A DNA stretch of 64,000 nt from Rhodoblastus sp963710275 (lineage in GTDB: Bacteria; Pseudomonadota; Alphaproteobacteria; Rhizobiales; Beijerinckiaceae), in contig CAVPZS010000002.1 of NCBI GenBank assembly GCA_963710275.1, forward strand, positions 496,001-560,000, in the 5' to 3' direction. Positions 36,861-46,146 of the stretch are shown in pieces. The translations under genes were made by a program, and so were the position numbers. The notes beneath the pieces are model-generated. The model was not told where the DNA came from. It saw only the letters and a list, made by a program, of their open reading frames with translations, and made no database searches. Each line of letters begins with the position of its first letter. Position 1 is the first letter of the stretch.

Positions 36861-39635
36861 TCAGTGCAACAGCCGAAGCGCACGGCCTTTCGCCACGGCG
36901 GCGGATCTGTTCTTGACGTCCAGCTTGAAATACAAGTTGGACAAATGCCATTTGATCGTCCGCACCGATACCGACAGCCGTTCGGCGATCTGGGAGTTGT
37001 CGAGTCCCGCCTCGACGCAATGCAACAGTTCGATTTCGCGCGGCGTCGGCGGCGCCATGACGCCCTCGGGAATACGCGACTGGGGATTGCCCGCCAACAG
37101 GTCGAGCATCGAAAAAACGTGTGTGAGCGTTCCAAGCTCGTCCATATTGGTGAGGCCGAGCTCTTTCGGACGCATGCTTTCGCGAAGGTGGGCGACGAGC
37201 CGGGAACGTTTGAAATAAGGGCGATAGATCTCTCTCTTGGTCGTCAGCACGATGGCGCGTGTGAAAGCGCGCAGGGCCGCCGTGCGCGCGTCGGTCCGGA
37301 AATGGGCGTCGGCAGCCGCCAGGTTCAGTTCGATCTGGTCGCGCCGTCTTCCATCCTCCTGGGCGCACCGGATTTCCTTTTGGAAAAGCTCCTGAGCCAT
37401 GGTGAAATGCCCCCCGGCCATCAGCAGCGCCCCACTGGTCATGCGCGCGGCGGAGAGCTCCATTTTCGACGCATTGGCCAGCAGGTCGGCCGGCCAGCCG
37501 CCCTTGGCGCTCCATCCCAGCTCTTCCGCGCGATCCATCGCCGCGTCGATGGAGCCGGCCTCCGCCAGCTCCTGAATCAGTTTCAGTTCGAACAGCACGC
37601 CAATGCGCTTTGGATAGGCCTTGACGATGGCGCGCAGATCATCGAGGGCGAAAATGGATCTGCCGCCTATGGCCGAGGCCAAGGCGACTTCCAGCCCGGC
37701 CCAGGTCGAATCCGGGACGCCATTGGCCGTGGCGCGCAGTAGATGTTCCGCGACAATCTCCTCGGCCTTGCCCAGTTGGCCCATTTCGAGAAGGGCGCGC
37801 GCACGAACGATGGCGACAACCGAAAGGATGCTCGCGGTCGGCGTGATCTTTCCCCGCTCGGCGTGCTCAAGCCTGGACAATTCGCGTTCCGCCAAAGCCG
37901 GATCGCCCTGGCAAATTTCCCGAATGGCTTCGATGGATTCGATCCAGCAACGACCGTAGATGCTGTTCGAATGGGAAATCGCCGCTTGCGCGAGCCGCAG
38001 CGAATGGCGCGCGGCGTTATATTCGTGCCTGGAAAAGCGGGCGATGCCCAGTCCGCCCGCCGCCGCGACGCCAAATTCGAAAGGCTCCGCGTTCGGATTG
38101 TCGCGCAGCCAGACTTCGGAGATCGCGATCGCGCTTTCTGGCGCATCGAGATGAATGGACGTCGCGATCTCGGCAAGCGCCAGTTTGGAGCGAAGCTCCG
38201 CCGATCTCGGTTCGTCGCCTGAAGCGGCGATCTGCTCGTAAGCCGTCCGGATCTCTTCTTTCGCATCCCAAAAACGACGTTCGAACATGAGGGCCCATGC
38301 GTACCAGAAGGTCGCCAGATGGCCCCTTTTCACCCCCGCCTCGTCGGCGCTGCGGATCCAGTTGATGAACGTGGACGTATCTCCCTGTTCTCTGACGAGG
38401 GCGCATGCGGCGCGGTCGAGAATTTCCGCGATCAACTCCCGTTCGCCGGCGTTCATCGCGAGATCGAAGGCGCTCTTCTGGTCTCCCTGCCGCATCAGCC
38501 AGCGCGCCGCTTTTGCGTGGACTTCGCTGCGCCGCGCCACTGGATGGCGGCGGCGCGCCTCCTGGACGAGAAACTGGCGAAACAGCGTATGAAACCGGAA
38601 CCAGCGGTGCTGATTGTCAATCGGAATGATCATGATATTGCGGTCGATGAGAAACTGGATCCAGGCCGCCGCGCGCGGGTTGTCGGTGGCGATTTCCGCC
38701 AGCTCCGCCGAGAAATGCCGAAATTCGGCGATCTCGTAGAGAAACGTCACGAGTTCGGGATCGAATGAAGACATCAGCCGCTCGGACAGGATGTCGGCTA
38801 TGTGGCCCTCGTGCCCGGCTAGCAGATCAATGCCGCGTTTCAGCGTCCCGCCTGCCTGGGCGGTCAGTTGCAGGAGGCGGATCGCCGCCGGCCAACCTTC
38901 CGTCTTGTCAACGACTTCGTCCAGAGCAGCAGGATCGATGCCCGCCAATCCGGCAGATTCAAACAATTCGGACGTCGCCTGTCGATCGAAACTAAGATCG
39001 GCGGCCTTGATCGTCTGCAGATTGAGCTCGAGATGCGCCCTGCCTGCGTTGAAAGGCACAGGAGTTGAAGACGAGGAAATGAAAAGCTTCACCCAACTGG
39101 GCGTATTGAACACCAGCGCATTGATCAGGCGATCGACCCCGGCCTCCCGGCAAAAATCGATGTTATCGATGAAGATGATCGTCGGTCCGGGGCCCGCCGA
39201 ATAGCGGCGTCGAATGTCTTCAATCCGGTCGAGAGAATCGGACTGCGACAGCTTTTCATAAACATTCATGTCCGGACTATCGAGAGCCGTCTCCGTCTCG
39301 AACAGGCGCAGCAGACTGCCAAGGCTTGCGACGCGATCATCAAGCGCAATCCAGACGCAATGGACGCCGGAGCGTTTATATTTCTTGTAAAGCCCGGAAA
39401 GAAAAACGGTTTTTCCGTAACCTGGCGGCGCGGTGACGGTCGTGATCTTGGGCAGAGCCTGCCGCGAAGCCATGGCCGCGAACAGGCGCGTCTCGACCGG
39501 CCTGAAAGAATAGTCAGGGGGTGGGGGAAGCGCCAAAGCGGAGACTTCCGTCGCCGCATCCTGTGAACCGGAATTCATGCAGGGCGATACAAGCTTATCG
39601 TTCCCTGGCTGGACAGGCCGGGAGGATTGTTTCAT
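36861..39635 (-). CDS. MalT-like LuxR-family ATP-dependent regulator
   Basis: A 924-residue STAND regulator. Walker A is TAPPGYGKT near residues 68-76; a Walker B-like TIIFIDNID follows. The middle (about 230-800) is TPR-like helical repeats, and the C-terminal LuxR HTH is PTPREIELLHCVEAGLDNSQIAERLSVSVRTIKWHL (about 855-895). It is transcribed away from the aldehyde-dehydrogenase and CuMMO genes on the same strand as the dehydrogenase. Regulators of this type respond to small inducers such as maltotriose; the inducer here is unknown. Confidence 0.9.
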   Translation of the reverse strand: MKQSSRPVQPGNDKLVSPCMNSGSQDAATEVSALALPPPPDYSFRPVETRLFAAMASRQALPKITTVTAPPGYGKTVFLSGLYKKYKRSGVHCVWIALDDRVASLGSLLRLFETETALDSPDMNVYEKLSQSDSLDRIEDIRRRYSAGPGPTIIFIDNIDFCREAGVDRLINALVFNTPSWVKLFISSSSTPVPFNAGRAHLELNLQTIKAADLSFDRQATSELFESAGLAGIDPAALDEVVDKTEGWPAAIRLLQLTAQAGGTLKRGIDLLAGHEGHIADILSERLMSSFDPELVTFLYEIAEFRHFSAELAEIATDNPRAAAWIQFLIDRNIMIIPIDNQHRWFRFHTLFRQFLVQEARRRHPVARRSEVHAKAARWLMRQGDQKSAFDLAMNAGERELIAEILDRAACALVREQGDTSTFINWIRSADEAGVKRGHLATFWYAWALMFERRFWDAKEEIRTAYEQIAASGDEPRSAELRSKLALAEIATSIHLDAPESAIAISEVWLRDNPNAEPFEFGVAAAGGLGIARFSRHEYNAARHSLRLAQAAISHSNSIYGRCWIESIEAIREICQGDPALAERELSRLEHAERGKITPTASILSVVAIVRARALLEMGQLGKAEEIVAEHLLRATANGVPDSTWAGLEVALASAIGGRSIFALDDLRAIVKAYPKRIGVLFELKLIQELAEAGSIDAAMDRAEELGWSAKGGWPADLLANASKMELSAARMTSGALLMAGGHFTMAQELFQKEIRCAQEDGRRRDQIELNLAAADAHFRTDARTAALRAFTRAIVLTTKREIYRPYFKRSRLVAHLRESMRPKELGLTNMDELGTLTHVFSMLDLLAGNPQSRIPEGVMAPPTPREIELLHCVEAGLDNSQIAERLSVSVRTIKWHLSNLYFKLDVKNRSAAVAKGRALRLLH

Positions 39636-39804
39636 CGACGCGTTCCCTCATCGCGGCAATCTTTATCGCTGCCGTCAATAGGAACTATTGCCCCCTAAAT
39701 CGCAATATTCACCCCGCCAAAAGTATGGGCTCCCCTCCCCTGCCTTGACAGCGAGGGGGTCGAGCAGTGGCTGACGGCAGGAGCTTGACCGTTCCATGTC
39801 GTTC

Positions 39805-39829
39805 GCGAGGCCCCCTTGAGGGCCCTCGC
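39805..39829 (-). terminator. Hairpin after the aldehyde-dehydrogenase gene
   Basis: GCGAGG (39805-39810) pairs with CCTCGC (39824-39829) around an inner CCC/GGG. There is no T run on the minus strand, so termination, if any, would be weak or factor-assisted. Confidence 0.35.
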
Positions 39830-39846
39830 ATGGGTGCTGGCGGAGG

Positions 39847-41310
39847 TCAGGCTGTCTTGTCAGGCGATCCCAGGAACAGTTTCAGCGTCAGATTTTGAAC
39901 GAAATTGAGATAGGGCGGATAAAACAAACCGACCGGGAAAAACCGATGCCGTTTGAAGACCGTCCTGGCATGCGACAATTCTCGGAATCCTTCGATGCCG
40001 GTATAGCTTCCCATGCCTGAATTGCCGACGCCGCCAAAGGGCGCCGCCTGGTTGATGGCGTGCCAGATCCAATCGTTGATGGTGACGCCGCCCGATTGCG
40101 TATTGGTCAGCACGCTGTTGCGGGCTTCCCGATCGTGACCAAAGCAATAAAGGGCAAGCGGACGCTCGCGCGTATTGATGAATGTGATCGCGTCTTCCAG
40201 CTTGTCATAGGGAACGACTGGCAGAACCGGGCCGAAAAGCTCCTCCTTCAGGATTCGCATGTCAGCCGTGCAATTCGTGACGATGTGAAGCGGCATGCGC
40301 CGCCCATCGCGTTCGCGGTCGTAAGGCGCGCACGGAATGATTTTCGCGCCCAACCGGGCGGCGTCGGCGAGCACGTCCCATATACGAGCCAGAGAACGAT
40401 CGTCTATGATCGAGGTATAGTCTCGCGGTTCGTGGAAACGCTCGCCGATCAGTTTGCCAGAGCAGGTCTTCACCTCCTGTATGAAGTCATCGACGCTTTC
40501 GCGCGGCGCGAGGGCGTAATCGGGCGAAAGACAGACCTGGCCGCAATTGACCGATTTCCCGTGAACGATGCGCAACGCTGCTTCTGATAGCGAATAGCCG
40601 CGCGTGATCACCGCCGGACATTTGCCGCCGAGTTCAAGCGTCACGGGCGTCAGATTGTCCGCTGCCGCGCGCATGACCAATTTGCCGACACGCGGCGATC
40701 CGGTGAAGACGATATGGTCGAAGGGCAAGGTCGTGAATTCGGTGGGGTCCCGCAACTCGTCGCCAAACACGGCGACTTCGTCTTCGTCGAAGATTTCCCC
40801 AATGATCTTGCGCATCACGGCGCTGCTGGCGGGCAAGTTTTCCGAAAATTTGAGCATCACGCGATTTCCCGCCGCCAGCGCCGTGATCATGGGACCAAGG
40901 GCGAGGAAGAACGGGAAATTCCACGGCGAGATAATGCCGACAACGCCTTTGGGTTGATAATCGACTCTCAGACTGTTGCTCGCCATGAGCAATGTGGGCC
41001 AGCGGCGGCTCGGCCTCATCCATCGACGCAACTGCGAATGGACATGATCCGCTTGCAACGCCGTCGGGAGCAAGTCGAGCATCTTCGTTTCCGCGGCGGA
41101 GCGGGTGGCGAAGTCGCGGCTGACCGCTTCGCAGATCACATCCTGGTATCGGGCCACTTGCCGCTTGATCGCCTTGATTTTTTTGCGCCGATCCGCCAGG
41201 GACGGGTAAGGGTTCAGCCGAAAGGCCTCTTTTTGCGCGTCAAAGATCCTCCTCAGGCGTGACTGGGACTGATTGAACGTCGGCGTAGCGACGTTGGATA
41301 GCGTCATCAT
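39847..41310 (-). CDS. Coniferyl-aldehyde-type NAD(P)-dependent aldehyde dehydrogenase
   Basis: A 487-residue ALDH. PWNFPFFLALGPM, IVFTGSPRVGKLVM, TLELGGKCPAVI (Glu), SVNCGQVCLSPDYALAP with the catalytic Cys, EELFGPVLPVV and GVGNSGMGSYTG place it in the coniferyl aldehyde dehydrogenase group, which also oxidises medium-chain aldehydes. It is divergent from the CuMMO operon (728 bases between the starts) and could remove the aldehyde formed from its alcohol product; no alcohol dehydrogenase is in the window. Confidence 0.92.
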   Translation of the reverse strand: MMTLSNVATPTFNQSQSRLRRIFDAQKEAFRLNPYPSLADRRKKIKAIKRQVARYQDVICEAVSRDFATRSAAETKMLDLLPTALQADHVHSQLRRWMRPSRRWPTLLMASNSLRVDYQPKGVVGIISPWNFPFFLALGPMITALAAGNRVMLKFSENLPASSAVMRKIIGEIFDEDEVAVFGDELRDPTEFTTLPFDHIVFTGSPRVGKLVMRAAADNLTPVTLELGGKCPAVITRGYSLSEAALRIVHGKSVNCGQVCLSPDYALAPRESVDDFIQEVKTCSGKLIGERFHEPRDYTSIIDDRSLARIWDVLADAARLGAKIIPCAPYDRERDGRRMPLHIVTNCTADMRILKEELFGPVLPVVPYDKLEDAITFINTRERPLALYCFGHDREARNSVLTNTQSGGVTINDWIWHAINQAAPFGGVGNSGMGSYTGIEGFRELSHARTVFKRHRFFPVGLFYPPYLNFVQNLTLKLFLGSPDKTA

Positions 41311-42038
41311 CTTGCTCCCTTGCTATTTTCTTGGAGCATGACGCCCGAGTGCGCCACGCCGCCGCAGGATATAGTTCCGACGCCTCCTCGCCGGGCCGGC
41401 GCGTCCGATTACCGCCGCCCATGGCGCGTTCTTCACCGGCGACTGCCCAGCCATCCGGACAAAGCGCGAAAAGGCAAACCAGGAGAGCAGGATCATGCGC
41501 CCGGCCTGCGTCAACCGGACCGTACCTAAGTATGGGCGACGCGCGCCAGCGCCGCCCAACGCTTGCGGCCCCGCCGTCGAGGGGCCCCAACATACTTTAC
41601 CGCCATCGCCAGCTTTCCGGCGATAACGCTCGTCAATGCCGCCCTGTTCCGACACCAGACGTGTCATAAGCTATTGTTTTAACGATATTATCTTGAAACC
41701 CACGCAGCTCTGCCCGCTGATTCCGCAAGCATGTGTCCCCAAGCCAAACTTTGGTACAGGGCGGCAACGCCTCCGGTCATGTATGTCTGAATAGAGGGTC
41801 TCGAATGGGAACGGCCGGCGTCGGCGCCGTTTGAGCAAATATGGGGCGGAAAAGGGCGGGCGAAGTCGTTACCGCAAAGCCCATTTAACTTCCGTCCCAA
41901 ACCTGAACGACAATGCAAGTGACCCGCGAATACTGCGGGCGCCCCGGGGAAACAGGAAGCATCATTTTCGCCTTTGGCCTTTGCCCTCGTATTTTGGCGG
42001 CGCGGAAGGCGACACGATAAGCTTAGGGAGGAGTCTTC
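41311..42038 (+). promoter_or_regulatory. 728-bp regulatory region between the aldehyde-dehydrogenase and CuMMO genes
   Basis: No gene is supported here. Short open frames on both strands (41323-41669 region) lack recognised domains and ribosome sites. The region must hold the promoters of both divergent transcripts. Before pmoC there is a strong AGGGAGGAG at 42025-42033. I see no sigma54 TGGC-N8-TTGC box and no convincing sigma70 pair close to pmoC; AT-rich TTTTAACGATATTATCTTG at 41677-41695 is the most promoter-like stretch. Confidence 0.5.
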
Positions 42039-42855
42039 ATGTCTGTCGCTCAAGAATATGACCAGTCCGCCGCAGCCGCCGTCAAGGCGAAGGTTGTCGC
42101 AAAGCTGAAAGTGTTCAACGTTGTCCCGGTGGCGCTCGCCTGGGGTCTGCTCCTGGCCATTTTCGCGGGCTTGCGCATTTATCTGCAGCTTTTCGCGTTC
42201 AAATATGGTCTCGAACTCGACGGATCAGCTTTTCGAAACCTATTGGATGACGCTGTTCAAGGTGGAGCTTCCCTTGATCTTCGGAACCGGATTCGCCATC
42301 TGGATTTACTTGTGGGTGACCCGTGATCGTCATTTCGAGGCCTTGACGCCGGAAGTCGAGCTGAGGCGTTACTTCGGTCTGGTGGGCTGGTTCCTGGTCT
42401 ATGTTTTCGCGTTCTTTTTGCTCGCGGCTGTCTTCGCCGAGGGCGACGCAACCTGGCATCAGACCGTGGTCCGGGATACGCCGCTGACCCCCAGCCATAT
42501 CATCACTTTCTACGCTTGCGTGCCGGTCTATCTCGTCTGTGGCGTCGGCAGCCTGCTTTATGCGGTCACACGGCTTCCCGCCTATGCCAAAAGCTATTCC
42601 GTGCCGCTGCTGATGGTCGTGATCGGGCCGGCCATGATCCTGCCCAACGTCGGCTACAACGAATGGGGCCACGCTTTCTGGTTCACTGAAGAAATCTTTT
42701 CCCATCCGCTGCATTGGGGCTTCCCGGTATTGGGCTGGACCGGCTTGGCCCTCGGCGGCGCGCTCGTTCAGGTCATGTCCCGCATGTCGCAGTTGTTTAT
42801 CAAGCTGGGCGCAGCAACATCCAAGGAAGTCGCGCCGGCGCAGGCCGCCGAGTAA
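42039..42855 (+). CDS. pmoC: CuMMO subunit C (PmoC-like), one frameshift
   Basis: First gene of the operon, with AGGGAGGAG before ATG 42039. MSVAQEYDQSAAAAVKAKVV and VVPVALAWGLLLAIFAGLR form the N-terminal helix; after a one-base insertion near 42220 the frame resumes FETYWMTLFKVELPLIFGTG. Copper ligands match methane monooxygenase PmoC: Asp and His of GDATWHQTVVRD (42444-42458), His of PSHIITF (42496-42498), Asn/His of LPNVGYNEWGHAFW and His of PLHWGFP (42712-42714). These make the CuC/CuD site, so it is complete. About 272 residues, in the inner membrane. Confidence 0.93.
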
Positions 42856-42940
42856 CGCGACAGGTTCGGTCCCTGGGGTGTTTCTCACCCCAGGCTATCG
42901 CCTCGCCAAAAAACCAAAAATGCTTCTGGAGGAATTTGCA

Positions 42941-43789
42941 GTGACTGAGAATGATGCAGCCGTGCTTGGCGCCGCGGGAATGTCGCCGCAGGCGGCGATT
43001 TGGTCGAGGAAATTCGACATATTGGTCATCATCATTGCCGCTTTCTTTGTGGCGTCGGTGGTCTACATCAACTTTCTCCTTTTTGCCGGTGATTGGGACT
43101 TTTTCATCGATTTCAAGGATCGTGAATATTGGGTGGTGATCTACCCCATCGTGCAGATCATGATGGTGGCGGCATTCCAGGCGATCTTCTGGAACCTGTT
43201 CCGGCTTCCGGTCGGCGCGACGGCGTGCGCCATCATGATGTCGATATTGGTGTGGTTTGAGCGTTATCAAAGCTGGGGAGGCCTGTCCTATTTCCCCATC
43301 ACGCTGGTGGCGCCGGGCACCTTCTTCGCAGGCGCGCTGATCCTGGATGGAATGTTGTGCGTCACGCGCAGTTTCCTCGTGACGGGACTTTTTGGCGGCG
43401 CGCTATTCGGCCTGACCTTTTATCCAAGCAATTGGGCTTTCTTCGCACCCTATTACCAACCCGTGAAGCTGATGGACAGCGTCGTGCCGCTCGCCAGCAT
43501 GATCGGTTACGAATTCGCCCGGACAGGCACGCCCGAATATGTTCGGTTGATCGAACGCGGCACGCTGAGAACCTTCGGCAGCCCGGTCTGGGTTTCGGTG
43601 TTCTTTTCCTGTTTCGTCTGCAGTCTCCAGTACCTCGTCTGGTGGCTATTGGGCTCCCTCGCCGCCAAGGCGGCTTTCATCCCCGTCGGATACCGATTCA
43701 AGCAACTTTACGGCGCGAACGACACGGGTCAATCCGACGAGAAAAATTCTGTCGGCCTGAACGTCAAGACGACGGGAGGCGTGGCATGA
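42941..43789 (+). CDS. pmoA: CuMMO subunit A (PmoA-like)
   Basis: GTG 42941 is the likely start (GGAGG at 42928-42932, eight bases before); an upstream open frame exists but lacks a ribosome site. The 282-residue protein has about seven membrane helices. GDWDFFIDFKDREYW, FFAGALILDG, LTFYPSNWAFFAPYYQPVKL and TGTPEYVRLIERGTLRTFGSP correspond to conserved PmoA segments. It is clearly divergent from the PmoA of Methylocystis-type methanotrophs as I remember it, so substrate is not assured. The stop overlaps the pmoB ATG. Confidence 0.93.
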   Translation: MTENDAAVLGAAGMSPQAAIWSRKFDILVIIIAAFFVASVVYINFLLFAGDWDFFIDFKDREYWVVIYPIVQIMMVAAFQAIFWNLFRLPVGATACAIMMSILVWFERYQSWGGLSYFPITLVAPGTFFAGALILDGMLCVTRSFLVTGLFGGALFGLTFYPSNWAFFAPYYQPVKLMDSVVPLASMIGYEFARTGTPEYVRLIERGTLRTFGSPVWVSVFFSCFVCSLQYLVWWLLGSLAAKAAFIPVGYRFKQLYGANDTGQSDEKNSVGLNVKTTGGVA

Positions 43790-45051
43790 AACTCAAATTC
43801 TGGCGGAATCCAGCCCTCCTGCCGCTGGTCCTCATCCTGTTCGGACTTCTTCCCAAAACTGCGATGGCGCTGGGAGAGAAGTCGACCGAGCCCTATATCC
43901 GCACGCGAACCGTGCTTTGGTATGACGTGAAGTGGAGCGCCGATAAAGTCGCCGTGAACGACACGGTGACGGTGACAGGGAAGTTCCATCTTTTCACCGA
44001 TTGGCCCGACGCTTCCAATCGGCCCGACCTGGTCTTCCTGGGAGAAACCACGCCCGGCGCGAGCATGACCCGCGTCGAGAGTTATATCGACGGCGTGCCA
44101 GCCAACCAGTCGACGCGCGGCCTGGAACTGGGCAGCGAACATGAAGTGAAGCTGGTTTTGAAGGCCCGCGTGCCAGGCCGCTGGCATCTTCAGCCCGAAC
44201 TGAATGTCAAGGGCGCCGGGCCGATCATCGGTCCGGGCAAATGGATCGAGATCACCGGCGACTTTGCCGACTATCGGAACTCCGTGACGACGGTCACCGG
44301 GGTCGAGATTCCCGACTTGCAGACCTACAACATCGGCCGGGTCCACGCCTGGCACGCGTTCTGGTTTGTCTTGGGCGTCGCATGGATTCTGTGGTGGCTT
44401 CGCAGACCCCTGCTGATCCCACGCTGGATTGCGATGAAAGCGGGGCGCGACGACATTCTCGTGACCAGCGCGGATGACAAATTCGGAGCGGGACTGATCG
44501 TGGTGGCGCTGGTGGCCACGGTGGCCGGCTTCTGGAACATCAATCAGGAGTTTCCTTATACCGTGCCGCTTTCCGCCGGATCGAACAAGGTCCAGGCGCC
44601 TCCCGAACAACCTCACCCCGTGAAGTTCACGGACGCGCGGGCTGAATACGATGTTCCCGGTCGCACCTTGCGGCTTTACGCGACAGTCACAAATTCGGGC
44701 GCGCTTCCCCTGCGGATCGGCGAGTTCACGACGGCGCAACTTCGTTTCGTCAATCGCGACCTGCCGGCGGAGATCAAGAACATCGATCCCGACTACCCGA
44801 AAGTGCTGATCGCGCCGACTCCTTTGAAAGTCGACCCTGACACGCCGATTCAACCCGGCGAGACGCGGAAGGTTTACATGGAGGCGACAGACGCCGCCTG
44901 GGAGACAGAGCGCCTGATGAGCTTCCTGAACGACATCGACACCCGGATCGGCGGCCTCATGTTCGTCTTCGACGATGCGGGGAAGCGGTATCTCGCTGAA
45001 ATCGGTGGACCGGTTGTGCCGGTCTTCGCGCAAAAAACGAGCCAACGCTAA
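43786..45051 (+). CDS. pmoB: CuMMO subunit B (PmoB-like) with altered CuB site
   Basis: A 421-residue periplasmic subunit: signal peptide to about residue 28 (ends TAMA), N-terminal cupredoxin (residues 29-170), two membrane helices (about 185-205, 230-252) and a C-terminal cupredoxin. GEKSTEPYIRTRTVLWYD and GPIIGPGKWIEITG match PmoB. The mature N-terminal His of methane monooxygenase (H33) is L29, H48 is L44, and of the H137-V-H139 pair H134 remains but Q136 replaces the second. So two of three CuB ligands are lost, resembling verrucomicrobial PmoB. Clean frame. Confidence 0.94.
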   Translation: MKLKFWRNPALLPLVLILFGLLPKTAMALGEKSTEPYIRTRTVLWYDVKWSADKVAVNDTVTVTGKFHLFTDWPDASNRPDLVFLGETTPGASMTRVESYIDGVPANQSTRGLELGSEHEVKLVLKARVPGRWHLQPELNVKGAGPIIGPGKWIEITGDFADYRNSVTTVTGVEIPDLQTYNIGRVHAWHAFWFVLGVAWILWWLRRPLLIPRWIAMKAGRDDILVTSADDKFGAGLIVVALVATVAGFWNINQEFPYTVPLSAGSNKVQAPPEQPHPVKFTDARAEYDVPGRTLRLYATVTNSGALPLRIGEFTTAQLRFVNRDLPAEIKNIDPDYPKVLIAPTPLKVDPDTPIQPGETRKVYMEATDAAWETERLMSFLNDIDTRIGGLMFVFDDAGKRYLAEIGGPVVPVFAQKTSQR

Positions 45052-45083
45052 GTTGCAGCGGCCTCGCCGGGATACGAAGACGA

Positions 45084-45734
45084 ATGAATAGACAAGCTAT
45101 TCCGCGTCGTGCAGGCAGGGAGCAGGCTTCTGCTCCCTGCCGCGCCAGCCATCGGCGCGCCCGCGTTCTCGGAGCACTGGGGTTGCTTCTCGCCGCCTCG
45201 CTTCCCGGCCCCGCCACGGGCCATGGCGGCGTCGCCATGGACAAGGACGTGTGCAAGCTGCGGCTCGGCCCCTATGTCATGCATTTCACGGGCTATCAGG
45301 TTCGCAACTTCGGCGGGAACACCGAATTTTGCGAGGATATCCCGGCGCTTGGCAAGACGATCCTCGTCATGGACGCGGTCGACCCTGTCTTGCGCGAGAT
45401 CCCGATCACCGCCCGTATCGTTCGTGACGTCGGCGGCGGCAATAAGTTGACCGAAATGGGATCTGAAATCGACAAGGTCACGATCGTCAAAATTCCGGAA
45501 AAGGTCTATCCGACCGGAAGCTTGTCGATGGAATATGATTTCAAGCAGCCAGGGTATTTCGTTGGCGTTGTGACCGCAGGCCCACATGGCGAATATGTTT
45601 CGATGTTCCCATTCAGTGTCGGCGTCAACCGGAATGCGTATTGGCTCTACGCATTCTTGGCGGCGATTCCGGTCTTCGTCTTCGGCCTTTTCGCCTATTC
45701 GGTTCGGAACCGAAAAACACGTGAGAAAGGCTGA
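45084..45734 (+). CDS. Uncharacterised periplasmic protein with C-terminal membrane anchor
   Basis: A 216-residue protein 32 bases after pmoB. A long basic n-region precedes a hydrophobic signal (ALGLLLAASLPGPATG), after which the mature part would begin HGGVAMDKDVCKLRLG. Motifs VMHFTGYQ, FCEDIP, VMDAVD and LREIPITARIVRD recur in a small family I recall beside copper genes. One C-terminal membrane helix (YAFLAAIPVFVFGLFAYSV). The N-terminal His and two Cys could bind copper. I do not know a function; position in the operon suggests copper delivery or assembly of the monooxygenase. Confidence 0.75.
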   Translation: MNRQAIPRRAGREQASAPCRASHRRARVLGALGLLLAASLPGPATGHGGVAMDKDVCKLRLGPYVMHFTGYQVRNFGGNTEFCEDIPALGKTILVMDAVDPVLREIPITARIVRDVGGGNKLTEMGSEIDKVTIVKIPEKVYPTGSLSMEYDFKQPGYFVGVVTAGPHGEYVSMFPFSVGVNRNAYWLYAFLAAIPVFVFGLFAYSVRNRKTREKG

Positions 45735-45735
45735 C

Positions 45736-46146
45736 ATGATGTTCGAAATTTTACCAAGGGGCGGCCATCGCTGGCGGGCGGCTGGAATATTATGTTGCGC
45801 GCTGTTCCATGCCGCCGGTTCGAGTTCCGCCCTTGCGCATGCGGGGCTGGTGAAGTCCGTTCCCGGCAGCCGCGCCGTCCTGGATCACCCGCCGAGCCAG
45901 ATCGAGTTGTGTTTCAACGAGCGTGTCGAACTGAAATTCTCGACGGTAGGACTAACAGCGCCAAACGGCGAGAAGCTTGCCCTGGGCCCGCTTTCGGCGG
46001 GTGAGACCGAGCCGAAATGCCTGCGCGCTTCCGCGCCGGAACTGAAGGATGCCGGCGTCTACACCGTGAGATATCGCGTCCTTTCTACCGATGGGCACGT
46101 CGTCGACTATGGCTTCACGTTCAGCTACCAGCCCAAGACGAAATGA
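45736..46146 (+). CDS. copC: Periplasmic copper-binding protein CopC
   Basis: A 136-residue protein with the stop of the previous gene two bases before its start. Signal peptide to ALA, then mature N-terminal His35 (HAGLVKSVPG). The end STDGHVVDYGFTF supplies Asp119 and His121. His at the N-terminus plus D-x-H make the Cu(II) histidine-brace site typical of CopC. It is followed by copD with an ATGA overlap. CopC delivers copper to CopD, here within a CuMMO operon. Confidence 0.93.
   Translation: MMFEILPRGGHRWRAAGILCCALFHAAGSSSALAHAGLVKSVPGSRAVLDHPPSQIELCFNERVELKFSTVGLTAPNGEKLALGPLSAGETEPKCLRASAPELKDAGVYTVRYRVLSTDGHVVDYGFTFSYQPKTK

Noticed and set aside
41323..41669. Overlapping open frames on both strands in the CuMMO promoter region
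   Set aside because: Neither has a recognised domain, signal or ribosome site; likely chance frames in GC-rich DNA.
41311..42038. Sigma54 promoter before pmoC
   Set aside because: I looked for TGGC-N8-TTGC spacing and did not find it.
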